The notes under the pieces: generated by a model | Databases searched by the model: none | Told to the model about the DNA's origin: nothing | The model's input: the letters and a program-made list of their open reading frames with translations, nothing else | In this document: piece by piece, positions 44,207 to 52,442 of the stretch | Layout: the number at the start of each line of letters is the position of its first letter | Numbering within the stretch: position 1 is the stretch's first letter | Made by a program: the position numbers and the translations under genes | Source of the DNA: an uncultured Lachnospiraceae bacterium | GTDB lineage: Bacteria; Bacillota; Clostridia; Lachnospirales; Lachnospiraceae | Direction of reading: 5' to 3' | Assembly: GCA_902783775.1 (NCBI GenBank) | Contig: CACZSI010000097.1 | Location: 20,261 to 84,260 of the forward strand | Length of the DNA stretch: 64,000 bases

Positions 44207-44998
44207 CTATTTTAAAGACTCACTCTTCTCGTAACAAGCCTGAGTAGCTTTAAATAATGATTTTCTTAATCCATTGCTCTCTAACTGTTCCACAGCAGCT
44301 ATTGTTGTTCCACCAGGTGAACAAACCATATCCTTTAATTCTCCCGGATGCTTCTTTGTCTCTAACATTAACTTAGCTGAACCTAAAACAGTCTGAGCAA
44401 CTAATGTGTATGCGTCATCTCTCTTAATTCCATATTTAACTACGCTATCAGCCAATGCCTCAATAAACATAAATACATATGCAGGTGAGCTACCGTTAGC
44501 ACACACTGCTGCGTTCATAAGATTCTCTGGCAATTTAACGCTTTTTCCAATAGATGAATAAATAATATCTATCATCTCAATCTCACTCTGGTCAAATAAT
44601 GACTCATCGTAAGATACAGCAGTCATGCCCTCACCTACCATAGCAGGTGTGTTAGGCATTGATCTTACTACTCTTCCGCCAATCTTTTCTTTAATAGTAT
44701 CAATTGTAACACCCGGTAATATAGATAATACAACCAAATCATCTGTGACATAGTCTCTAATCTGCTCTGCTACATCATCTAACATCTGTGGCTTAATAGC
44801 TAATACAATAAAATCAGAGCCTTCCACTAGTTCCTTATAATCAAATGTATATGATACATTTAATTCTTCACTAACGCTTTTAGCTCTGTCTTCAAAAATT
44901 TCGATAAAAGATACATTATCAGAATTAACCTTCTTTAGGACACCACTTAACATAGCATATCCCATATTACCCATTCCAATAAATCCTACTTTTTTCAT
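44207..44998 (-). CDS. proC: pyrroline-5-carboxylate reductase
   Basis: 263 aa. Last step of proline synthesis. The NAD(P) motif VGFIGMGNMGYAMLSGVL at residues 3-20, AIKPQMLDDVAEQI near 66-79, RVVRSMPNTPAMVGEGMTA near 109-127 and the C-terminal signature DMVCSPGGTTIAAVEQLE near 226-243 are all present. First gene of proC-nudF-xerD. The Shine-Dalgarno is AGGAGG. A possible promoter lies at 45040-45068. Confidence 0.96.
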   Translation of the reverse strand: MKKVGFIGMGNMGYAMLSGVLKKVNSDNVSFIEIFEDRAKSVSEELNVSYTFDYKELVEGSDFIVLAIKPQMLDDVAEQIRDYVTDDLVVLSILPGVTIDTIKEKIGGRVVRSMPNTPAMVGEGMTAVSYDESLFDQSEIEMIDIIYSSIGKSVKLPENLMNAAVCANGSSPAYVFMFIEALADSVVKYGIKRDDAYTLVAQTVLGSAKLMLETKKHPGELKDMVCSPGGTTIAAVEQLESNGLRKSLFKATQACYEKSESLK

Positions 44999-45039
44999 AA
45001 TTTTCCTCCTGTTTAATGAATATATACCTAGATAAGCAT

Positions 45040-45068
45040 ATAATATATTAATTTCAAATATAAGTCTA
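45040..45068 (-). promoter_or_regulatory. possible promoter of proC-nudF-xerD
   Basis: TAGACT (45063-45068), 17 bases, TATTAT (45040-45045) on the minus strand. The -35 box is only partly consensus, in an AT-rich region where chance matches are easy. Confidence 0.4.
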
Positions 45069-45105
45069 GTATATTATTTTTTAGAAATACTGCTATAAAA
45101 ATTAA

Positions 45106-45135
45106 AAGCTACATGCCAACTAAGGCATATAGCTT
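45106..45135 (-). terminator. intrinsic terminator of rny
   Basis: A 12-bp stem (45106-45117 with 45124-45135) with one wobble pair and a 6-base loop, followed on the minus strand by TTTAATTTTTATAG. It starts 9 bases after the rny stop. Confidence 0.82.
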
Positions 45136-45143
45136 ATTTTAAT

Positions 45144-46694
45144 TTATTTTGCGTAATCGATCACTCTTGATTCCCTTACTACGTTAACCTTAATTTGACC
45201 TGGGTAATTTAGTGATTCTTCAATCTGCTTAGCTATCTCTCTAGCCATAATTACCATATCAGCATCAGTTACCTTTTCAGGTACTACCATAATTCTAATC
45301 TCTCTACCTGCCTGAATTGCAAAAGATTTATCTACACCCTCAAATGAGTCTGTGATTTCCTCTAACTGTTTTAATCTATTAGTATAAGCTTCCAATGTCT
45401 CTCTTCTAGCACCCGGTCTGGCTGCTGAGATGGCATCTGCTGCCTGTACTATACATGCAATTAATGACTCAGGTTCTACATCACCGTGATGAGCTTCAAC
45501 TGCATTGATAATAAGAGCTGATTCTTTATATTTTCTACATAAATCAGCACCTAACTGTATGTGAGTTCCTTCCATTTCATGGTCGACAGATTTTCCAATA
45601 TCATGTAATAAACCTGCTCTCTTAGCGAGTTTAACATCTAAGCCCATCTCACCAGCTAATAAACCTGATAGCTGAGCCACTTCAATAGAATGAAGTAATG
45701 CATTCTGACCATAACTTGTTCTAAACTTCATCTTTCCTAAAAGCTTAACTAACTCAGGATGAATTCCGTGAACGCCTACCTCTAAAGTAGCACTCTCACC
45801 TTCTTCTCTGATCATAGTATCAACTTCTTTTTTAGCCTTATTAATCATTTCCTCGATACGTGTAGGCTGGATTCTTCCATCCACAATAAGTTTTTCAAGG
45901 GCAATTCTAGCTACCTCTCTTCTTATTGGATCAAATCCTGATAAAATTACTGCCTCAGGTGTATCATCTATAATTAAGTCCACACCTGTTAAAGACTCAA
46001 GAGTTCTGATATTTCTTCCCTCTCTACCAATAATTCTACCTTTCATCTCATCGTTAGGAAGTGAAACTACTGTGATAGCCGCTTCTGAAACATGATCTGT
46101 AGCGCATTTCTGAATGGCATTGATAATAAGCTCTCTAGCCTTCTTATCTGCTGTTTCTTTAGCTCTAGCTTCCTCTTCTTTGATTAATTTAGCTGTCTCG
46201 ATTTTAATGTCTTCTTCTACAGTTTTTAATAATTGATCTTTTGCCTGTTCGGAGGTTAAACCTGAAATTCTTTCAAGTTCCTGTACGCGCTGCTCACTGA
46301 GTTCGTCAACCTTAGCCTGAGCCTCGTTTAAAGCTTCTTCCTTAGCTTTAATACTGTTCTCTTTTTTCTCAAGTGCTGCTGTTCTTTTATCTACAGCTTC
46401 CTCTTTATTGAGAACGCGTTTCTCATAACGCTGAATTTCATTTCTTCTGTCCTTGATTTCCTTATCAAGATCATTTTTAGCCTTCATATTTTCTTCCTTA
46501 GCCTCAAGGATTAATTCCTTCTTCTTAGCCTCAGAAGTCTTTATAGCTTCATCAATAATCTCTCTAGCTCTACCTTCCGCTGTACCGATTTTTTTCTCAA
46601 CGGTATTTTTTCGTACTGTAGTAGCTACAAAAGCTGAAATTACTGCTACGAGAACAAGTGCACATGCCACGATTGCAATTTCCATTGGTCCCAT
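45144..46694 (-). CDS. rny: ribonuclease Y
   Basis: 516 aa. Membrane-anchored endoribonuclease that starts mRNA decay in Firmicutes. N-terminal helix ([21 protein letters not shown]), a long Lys/Glu coiled coil at about residues 30-190, a KH domain ([30 protein letters not shown] region near 213-240; landmark [11 protein letters not shown]) and an HD domain with [12 protein letters not shown] near 363. It is monocistronic: consensus promoter upstream, terminator downstream. The Shine-Dalgarno is AGGAGG. Confidence 0.97.
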   Translation of the reverse strand: MGPMEIAIVACALVLVAVISAFVATTVRKNTVEKKIGTAEGRAREIIDEAIKTSEAKKKELILEAKEENMKAKNDLDKEIKDRRNEIQRYEKRVLNKEEAVDKRTAALEKKENSIKAKEEALNEAQAKVDELSEQRVQELERISGLTSEQAKDQLLKTVEEDIKIETAKLIKEEEARAKETADKKARELIINAIQKCATDHVSEAAITVVSLPNDEMKGRIIGREGRNIRTLESLTGVDLIIDDTPEAVILSGFDPIRREVARIALEKLIVDGRIQPTRIEEMINKAKKEVDTMIREEGESATLEVGVHGIHPELVKLLGKMKFRTSYGQNALLHSIEVAQLSGLLAGEMGLDVKLAKRAGLLHDIGKSVDHEMEGTHIQLGADLCRKYKESALIINAVEAHHGDVEPESLIACIVQAADAISAARPGARRETLEAYTNRLKQLEEITDSFEGVDKSFAIQAGREIRIMVVPEKVTDADMVIMAREIAKQIEESLNYPGQIKVNVVRESRVIDYAK

Positions 46695-46742
46695 TAGAGC
46701 ACCTCCTCATATTTAATTTTCATTGTACAAAACAACATTTAT

Positions 46743-46771
46743 ATTATAAAAAATTAAGCATATTATGTCAA
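46743..46771 (-). promoter_or_regulatory. consensus promoter of rny
   Basis: TTGACA (46766-46771), 17 bases, TATAAT (46743-46748) on the minus strand. Both hexamers are perfect. Confidence 0.85.
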
Positions 46772-46806
46772 GATAAACGCCTAACCATTATAACCTTTAA
46801 GTGGTT

Positions 46807-48483
46807 TTATTTTGGTAATTTAAATGAACTCTTCAATGACACAATTCTGTTAAATACAGGTTTCTCATCTGTATAATCTTTTGAATCCTTACAGAAGTAT
46901 CCCTGTCTTACAAACTGGAACTTGTCCTCTCCCTCAAAATCCTTAAATGATGGCTCGATATAAGCCTCTCTAACTACTAATGAGTTAGGATTTAAGTTAA
47001 GAGTTCCATCCTCGTTTAATTTACCTTTCTCCTCGTCCACTAGATTCTCAAATAATCTAACTTCTGACTTGATTGCATGTCTGGCTGATACCCAATGAAT
47101 AGTACCCTTTACTTTTCTACCAGTGAATCCGCTTCCACTTCTAGTCTCAGGGTCATATGTACAATGGATTTCAACTACATTTCCATTTTCATCCTTCTTA
47201 TAATCAGTACATGTCACAAAATAGGCATTCATTAATCTTACTTCATTGCCTGGATATAATCTAAAGTACTTCTTAGGAGGCTCCTCCATAAAGTCTTCTC
47301 TGTCAATGTATAATTCCTTACAGAACGGAGCTTTTCTAACTCCTAACTCCTCATTTTCTACATTGTTTGTTACATCCATATACTCTACCTGATCTTCAGG
47401 ATAGTTATCGATAATTAACTTAATAGGATCTAAGACGCCCATAATTCTAGGCTTCTTAGCTTTTAAATCCTCACGGATACAATATTCTAGCATAGCGTAG
47501 TCCACAGAGCTATTGCTCTTTGAAACGCCTACTAGCTCAATAAATTTCTTAATTGACTCCGGTGTGAATCCTCTTCTTCTAAGAGCTGCAATAGATACTA
47601 GTCTAGGATCATCCCAACCGTCAACTATCTCATCTTCTACTAACTTTTTAATATATCTCTTACCTGTGATTACATCAGTCACATATAATTTAGCAAACTC
47701 AATCTGCTTAGGTGGGTTTTCAAATTCACATTCATTAACCACCCAATCATATAATGGTCTGTGATCCTCAAACTCTAATGTACAGATAGAATGAGTCACT
47801 CCTTCAATAGCATCCTCAATAGGATGAGCGAAATCGTACATTGGATAAATACACCATTTATCCCCTGTTCTATGATGGTTAATATGGGCTACTCTGTAGA
47901 TAATTGGATCACGCATATTGATATTGTCACTAGCCATATCAATCTTAGCACGAAGAACCTTCTCTCCGTCAGCGTATTTTCCTTCCTTCATCTCCTCAAA
48001 TAACTTAAGGTTTTCCTCTACACTTCTATCTCTGTATGGGCTATTCTTTCCAGGCTCAGTTAGAGTTCCTCTGTACTCTCTCATTTCCTCAGCATTTAAG
48101 TCACAGACAAAAGCCTTACCTTTCTTGATAAGCTTAACTGCATACTCATACATCTGATCAAAATAATCTGATGCAAAGAACATTCTATCTTCCCAATCAG
48201 CGCCTAACCACTCAATATCTTTAAGGATAGAATCAACGAATTCTTCCTTCTCCTTAGTAGGGTTAGTATCGTCAAATCTCATATTAAATTTACCGTTATA
48301 TTCTTCTGCCAATCCATAGTTTAAAAGAATAGATTTAGCATGTCCTATATGTAAATATCCATTTGGTTCCGGTGGAAAACGAGTTACAACATGATCAAAT
48401 CTTCCACTCTCTAAATCCTCATCGATAATCTGTTCAATAAAATTCTTTGACTTTACTACTTCTTCTGTATTCTCTATACTCAT
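46807..48483 (-). CDS. glnS: glutaminyl-tRNA synthetase
   Basis: 558 aa with the chosen start. Class I synthetase charging tRNA-Gln directly. Class I motif [18 protein letters not shown] with HIGH at residues 45-48; [20 protein letters not shown] near 289-308. The segment aligned with the KMSKS-type loop of E. coli GlnRS (VMSKRK) reads VITGKRY at 271-277, so only the final Lys-Arg is kept. The C-terminal anticodon-binding beta-barrels are complete. ATG 48483 has GGAGG upstream; the longer frame to 48558 has no support. Confidence 0.94.
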   Translation of the reverse strand: MSIENTEEVVKSKNFIEQIIDEDLESGRFDHVVTRFPPEPNGYLHIGHAKSILLNYGLAEEYNGKFNMRFDDTNPTKEKEEFVDSILKDIEWLGADWEDRMFFASDYFDQMYEYAVKLIKKGKAFVCDLNAEEMREYRGTLTEPGKNSPYRDRSVEENLKLFEEMKEGKYADGEKVLRAKIDMASDNINMRDPIIYRVAHINHHRTGDKWCIYPMYDFAHPIEDAIEGVTHSICTLEFEDHRPLYDWVVNECEFENPPKQIEFAKLYVTDVITGKRYIKKLVEDEIVDGWDDPRLVSIAALRRRGFTPESIKKFIELVGVSKSNSSVDYAMLEYCIREDLKAKKPRIMGVLDPIKLIIDNYPEDQVEYMDVTNNVENEELGVRKAPFCKELYIDREDFMEEPPKKYFRLYPGNEVRLMNAYFVTCTDYKKDENGNVVEIHCTYDPETRSGSGFTGRKVKGTIHWVSARHAIKSEVRLFENLVDEEKGKLNEDGTLNLNPNSLVVREAYIEPSFKDFEGEDKFQFVRQGYFCKDSKDYTDEKPVFNRIVSLKSSFKLPK

Positions 48484-48590
48484 ATCCGCCTCCAAAGCTA
48501 ATATTATTTTTTTGCGTAGCAACATTAAAATTATACAATAAACAAAGGGCCTTTTCAAGGAAAAGACAAAGCATACCGCACAATTAAAAA

Positions 48591-48614
48591 AGGAGACACC
48601 AAAAGGTATCTCCT
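48591..48614 (-). terminator. intrinsic terminator of the 3D-domain gene
   Basis: A 10-bp stem (48591-48600 with 48605-48614) with one wobble pair and a 4-base loop, followed on the minus strand by TTTTTTAATTG. Confidence 0.88.
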
Positions 48615-48634
48615 CTCATATAATAATGTTCGAT

Positions 48635-49261
48635 TTACTTTTTGATAAAAACTTCAGCGTACTGAACACCGAAATCCATAGCTGAACCGTGGTCTCCAAA
48701 GAAAACGTCGATTCTGTTTCCGTTGATAGCTCCACCTCTATCTTCAGCCACATACTCGTGACCATTGATAATAACATGTGTTCCAAAAGGAATTACTGAA
48801 GTATCAACTGCAATAGTTCTTCCCACTCTAGGTCTAGCTCCTGATGCTGTAGTGCCGCCCTGGCTTCCACAACAAGAACCACAACCACAGTAAGCTGTTA
48901 ACTTAAAAGTTCCTAAACTCTTTAATTTAGATTTTAACTTCTTAGTTTTCTTCTTAGCAATTTTTTTCTTTAAAATCTTTTTAGATTTCTTAACTGCTTT
49001 TTTCTTTGTTACTTTTTTAGTTACTTTCTTAGCCTTCTTAGTTGTGTCAGTATTAAATGATTTAGCCACTTTACTAACAAGTTTAGTTTCAATTGATACT
49101 GTAGGCTGCTTAACATTTTTTACAACCTTATAAGTCTCAGCTTCAGTGTTAGTCTTAGCAACCTTCTTTTCTGAATAGTTACTAATTAAACCATAACTAA
49201 AAATACCAACTAATACTAATGATATAATCAATCCAATAGTTATCTTCTTTTTCTGATTCAT
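48635..49261 (-). CDS. secreted/anchored 3D-domain cell wall protein (YocH/YuiC-like)
   Basis: 208 aa with the chosen start. N-terminal membrane segment (ITIGLIISLVLVGIFSYGLI) as signal anchor or signal peptide; a very Lys-rich stretch at about residues 65-115 probably binding anionic wall polymers; then a 3D domain with the three aspartates Asp153 (IAVDTSVIPFG), Asp174 (AEDRGGAI) and Asp185 (RIDVFF). The domain has the lytic-transglycosylase-type double-psi barrel. Cysteines in CGCGSCCG are unusual for a secreted protein, though seen in Clostridial 3D proteins. ATG 49261 follows AAGGAG. A consensus promoter and a WalR-type box lie upstream. Confidence 0.88.
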   Translation of the reverse strand: MNQKKKITIGLIISLVLVGIFSYGLISNYSEKKVAKTNTEAETYKVVKNVKQPTVSIETKLVSKVAKSFNTDTTKKAKKVTKKVTKKKAVKKSKKILKKKIAKKKTKKLKSKLKSLGTFKLTAYCGCGSCCGSQGGTTASGARPRVGRTIAVDTSVIPFGTHVIINGHEYVAEDRGGAINGNRIDVFFGDHGSAMDFGVQYAEVFIKK

Positions 49262-49302
49262 AAAATAATCTCCTTTCGCACAAATCATGTGCAACGAAGA
49301 TT

Positions 49303-49331
49303 ATAATACACTGTTTGTTACAGTTTGTCAA
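49303..49331 (-). promoter_or_regulatory. promoter of the 3D-domain gene
   Basis: TTGACA (49326-49331), exactly 17 bases, TATTAT (49303-49308) on the minus strand, 41 bases before the start codon. Confidence 0.83.
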
Positions 49332-49337
49332 CAAATT

Positions 49338-49354
49338 GTTACATAAATATTACA
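49338..49354 (-). promoter_or_regulatory. WalR-type box upstream of the 3D-domain promoter
   Basis: On the minus strand the site reads TGTAAT-ATTTA-TGTAAC, an exact match to the Bacillus/Staphylococcus WalR consensus (two TGTWAH half-sites 5 bases apart). It ends 6 bases upstream of the -35 box. WalR controls wall hydrolases, including the 3D protein YocH in Bacillus. A third TGTAAC lies in the promoter spacer (49317-49322). Confidence 0.65.
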
Positions 49355-49411
49355 TTTCTTGTAATTATTGTAACCATTTTCTTTAGCAAACCCTTTATTT
49401 ATCGGCATTTC

Positions 49412-49726
49412 CTAATTATTAAAAATTTTCTCTAAAATGCGATCCACAACATAAATATGACCATTTATTACAATTGTTTCACCCTCAATTGTAACAAATG
49501 CAGTCTTTCTAAAATTCCATCCCACACCTAGATCAATACCACCAAATGTCTCCGCACTTCTTATAATTTTATTAAGCTCTCTCTTAGACATATAATTAAG
49601 GGCATATTCATCTTTTCTCTTAAAGCTAAATATAGGATATCCCCCTCTATAGCCAGCTAATTTTAAGTCCTCTAACTTATACCTTCTAGTCCAATATTCA
49701 ATTCTTTCTTCTATCTCTTTATCCAT
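49412..49726 (-). CDS. small protein of unknown function
   Basis: 104 aa with the second Met as start; the first Met at 49729 is also possible. Not recognised. N-terminal charged helix (DKEIEERIEYWTRRYKL), no membrane segment, no cysteines, and a C-terminal beta-rich part (TAFVTIEGETIVINGHIYVVD). The AAAGG Shine-Dalgarno fits either Met. It starts about 20 bases after the TetM/Rae1-like gene, with no terminator between, so the two are probably made together. No clear terminator follows it. Confidence 0.7.
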   Translation of the reverse strand: MDKEIEERIEYWTRRYKLEDLKLAGYRGGYPIFSFKRKDEYALNYMSKRELNKIIRSAETFGGIDLGVGWNFRKTAFVTIEGETIVINGHIYVVDRILEKIFNN

Positions 49727-49747
49727 CATAAAACCTTTCCTACTATA

Positions 49748-52345
49748 TTAGTCAAATAAACCTGAGCTAAGCCTTCCACTGTCACCTAACATATTTTCAA
49801 TTTCTAAATTAACTCTATCCACTTCTTCCTTAAAATTATTAGCAGATAGCCTAATAGCTCCACTTCCCATAATAATAAGCTGTTCTAGTTTATCAGATGT
49901 AGCCACACTAATCTCAAACTCCTTAGATAACTTCTTAGTAGTTTTTGCAATATACATATCGGCAGTTTCGGCCTCCTTAGTATAAACCACAAAAACATCG
50001 CCATGCTTATATACCGTCTCCTTGTGTCTTTTTACATTATATGCATCAAAAACCACAATCACTGTATTCTTTAAAAATCCCTGATAGTTAGCCATAATAT
50101 CTAATAGTTTATCTCTAGCTGCATCTATATTATCTTTAGCAATTTCTTTTAATTCATCCCAGGCAAAAATTATATTATATCCATCTACTAAAAGACACTT
50201 CTTTTTAATTTCTACCTTCTTAGGTTTTCTGTTTTTCTTTTTAGAATAGTCAATAGTCTTAGCACTACTTGTATCTACTCTACGCTTAACCGGCCCAAAA
50301 GTCTTTTCAAAAATCTCCATAAGTTCCTTATCCATTGCATAAGAATCCTTATTATCAGATTTTTTAACAGATAAGTTTAAAGCATTTTCATATTCCTCAT
50401 CCATCTTTTCTTTCTTATCCATTAGAGGTATATGCATATGATCATATACTTTATCATATTCCACATTATAACCACTTCCGTGGGCACAAAAAACTGAGCC
50501 ACAAGGATTTTCTAAGTCTGCTTCACTGTCATAATTAATTTCAGCTAGTACCTCATCAGCATTATGAGCTGGTGCATACCCTTTAAATTTAAAGGTTAGA
50601 TTTCCTAAACCATGAGTGTATTGCATAACCTCTGTAATATAATCATGCATCGTATATACAGGGCCATAACCTTTTAGAATAGTAACATCATCTACATTGC
50701 TCTCTATATTAGCAAAGCCTTTTTTCTGACTTATGTCATTTAGCGCCCTGCCAACACAATCAGATGGCACCTTTAACACAAAGTCATAATAAGGCTCTAA
50801 AAGTACGCTATCAGCCATTTTCAAGCCTTGGCGCACCGCTCTGTATGTAGCTTCTCTAAAATCTCCCCCCTCAGTATGCTTAAGATGTGCTTTTCCAGCC
50901 ACAATACTTATCTTCATATCGGTAATCTCAAATCCGCCTAAAACACCCCTGTGGGTCTTTTCCTTAAGATGAGTTAAAATTAGCCTTTGCCAATTTAAAC
51001 TAAGTTCATTGGTGGTAACCCTGCTTTCAAATACCAAACCTGCCCCCGGCTCTAGCGGCTCCATTAACAGATGAACTTCCGCATAATGCCTCAATGGCTC
51101 GAAGTGTCCTACACCCTCTACAGGATTTAAAATAGTTTCCTTATAGAGAATCTTAGCCTTTCCAAACTCTATATCGATTCCCATTCTCTCTTTTACTATC
51201 TCTTTAAGAACCTGAATTTGTATTTCACCCATTACGTTAGCTGTAAGTTCTCCAGCCTCCTTATTCCAGTTAATCATAAGAGAAGGCTCTTCCTGCTCTA
51301 ATTCCTTAAAGCTTTTATATACGCTATTTACACTGACATCATCAGGCAGTTCTATTTTATAGGATAGCACCGGTCTAATTCCAGCTTTATCATTGTCTTT
51401 TTCGGCCCCAAGTCCCTGGGATACATAAGTCTTTTTAAGTCCTAGTATCTGACAGACATCACCACACACAGCTTCTTTTTTATTATCGTATTTTTCGCCA
51501 TTATAGACTCTTATCTCACTTATCTTTTCTTTAATTATCTCATCATCCACTTTATACTCTATGCTGTCTCTTAATGCTAATTTCCCTCCGGTAATTTTTA
51601 AATGTGTCATTCTATTATTCTTATCATCTAGAGAAATTTTAAAAACCTTAGCAGCGAAACTGTCATTGTATAGCATCTCATCACTAAACTCACAGATATC
51701 CTTAAGCATTTCTTCCACACCTTCTATATTAAGGGCTGAGCCAAAATAACATGGAAAAATATTTCTCATACTTATAAGATTTCTTAGCGTATTTCTACTT
51801 ATATTATTAGTCTCTAAAAACTCATCCATAACCATTTCATTGGTCATTGCAATATCTTCTAAATTATCTTTTAAATCACTAAATTCGTAGATATTTTTCC
51901 CTAGTATTTTTCTAAGATCTCCTAACAGCATATTTCTAGAGATATTAGAAATATCCATTTTATTTACAAAAATAAATGTAGGGATATTATATATATCTAA
52001 TAATTTCCACAATGTCTCTGTGTGAGGTTGCACTCCCTCACATCCATTAATAACTAAGACAGCTACATCTAAAACATTTAAAACTCGCTCCATCTCCGCT
52101 GAGAAATCCACATGTCCCGGTGTGTCTAGCAAAGTTAAATCTACATCATTATATTTAATTTTCGCCTGCTTTGAAAAAATAGTAATCCCTCTTTTACGCT
52201 CTAAAAGAAAGTTATCTAATACAGTGTCCTTGTGATCCACTCGTCCTGCTTTTTTTATCTGTCCTGCCACATACAATAAAGCCTCTGACAATGTCGTTTT
52301 TCCGCCGTCTACATGAGCTAACACGCCTAAAGTGATTTTCTTCAT
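49748..52345 (-). CDS. TetM-like ribosome-associated GTPase fused to a Rae1/YacP-type NYN nuclease domain
   Basis: 865 aa. Residues 1 to about 640 are an EF-G/TetM-type GTPase: P-loop AHVDGGKTT (10-18), switch region LERKRGITIFSK, DTPGHVDFSAEM, NKMD, and the domain IV motif HTEGGDFREATYRAVRQGL. From about residue 715 a NYN/PIN-like domain follows: LLVDGYNIIFAW, VIVVFDAYNVK, YTKEAETADMYI and ATSDKLEQ, which align with Bacillus Rae1 (YacP) and keep its acidic residues. Rae1 cuts mRNA in the ribosomal A site. The GTPase half need not confer tetracycline resistance; Clostridial relatives of this type are general translation factors of unknown role. Confidence 0.88.
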   Translation of the reverse strand: MKKITLGVLAHVDGGKTTLSEALLYVAGQIKKAGRVDHKDTVLDNFLLERKRGITIFSKQAKIKYNDVDLTLLDTPGHVDFSAEMERVLNVLDVAVLVINGCEGVQPHTETLWKLLDIYNIPTFIFVNKMDISNISRNMLLGDLRKILGKNIYEFSDLKDNLEDIAMTNEMVMDEFLETNNISRNTLRNLISMRNIFPCYFGSALNIEGVEEMLKDICEFSDEMLYNDSFAAKVFKISLDDKNNRMTHLKITGGKLALRDSIEYKVDDEIIKEKISEIRVYNGEKYDNKKEAVCGDVCQILGLKKTYVSQGLGAEKDNDKAGIRPVLSYKIELPDDVSVNSVYKSFKELEQEEPSLMINWNKEAGELTANVMGEIQIQVLKEIVKERMGIDIEFGKAKILYKETILNPVEGVGHFEPLRHYAEVHLLMEPLEPGAGLVFESRVTTNELSLNWQRLILTHLKEKTHRGVLGGFEITDMKISIVAGKAHLKHTEGGDFREATYRAVRQGLKMADSVLLEPYYDFVLKVPSDCVGRALNDISQKKGFANIESNVDDVTILKGYGPVYTMHDYITEVMQYTHGLGNLTFKFKGYAPAHNADEVLAEINYDSEADLENPCGSVFCAHGSGYNVEYDKVYDHMHIPLMDKKEKMDEEYENALNLSVKKSDNKDSYAMDKELMEIFEKTFGPVKRRVDTSSAKTIDYSKKKNRKPKKVEIKKKCLLVDGYNIIFAWDELKEIAKDNIDAARDKLLDIMANYQGFLKNTVIVVFDAYNVKRHKETVYKHGDVFVVYTKEAETADMYIAKTTKKLSKEFEISVATSDKLEQLIIMGSGAIRLSANNFKEEVDRVNLEIENMLGDSGRLSSGLFD

Positions 52346-52388
52346 ATGGATTATCCTTTCCTAGTTATATCGGATATTATAACATAAA

Positions 52389-52429
52389 AAATCCGACTCT
52401 CTAATTATAATTATTAGAAAGTCGGATTT
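52389..52429 (-). terminator. intrinsic terminator of the large secreted protein gene
   Basis: A 17-bp stem (52389-52405 with 52413-52429) with one wobble pair and a 7-base loop, followed on the minus strand by TTTATG. The stem itself ends in a T-run. Confidence 0.82.
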
Positions 52430-52442
52430 AAAGAGAGCAACA

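Noticed and set aside
48484-48634. T-box or other riboswitch ahead of glnS
   Set aside because: The gap to the upstream gene holds only a terminator and AT-rich DNA; there is no T-box sequence or specifier stem. The same was found ahead of asnB, asd and proC.
49748-52345. Tetracycline resistance gene
   Set aside because: The GTPase half resembles TetM, but the NYN fusion, the housekeeping surroundings and the absence of mobile elements fit a chromosomal translation factor. Resistance cannot be claimed.
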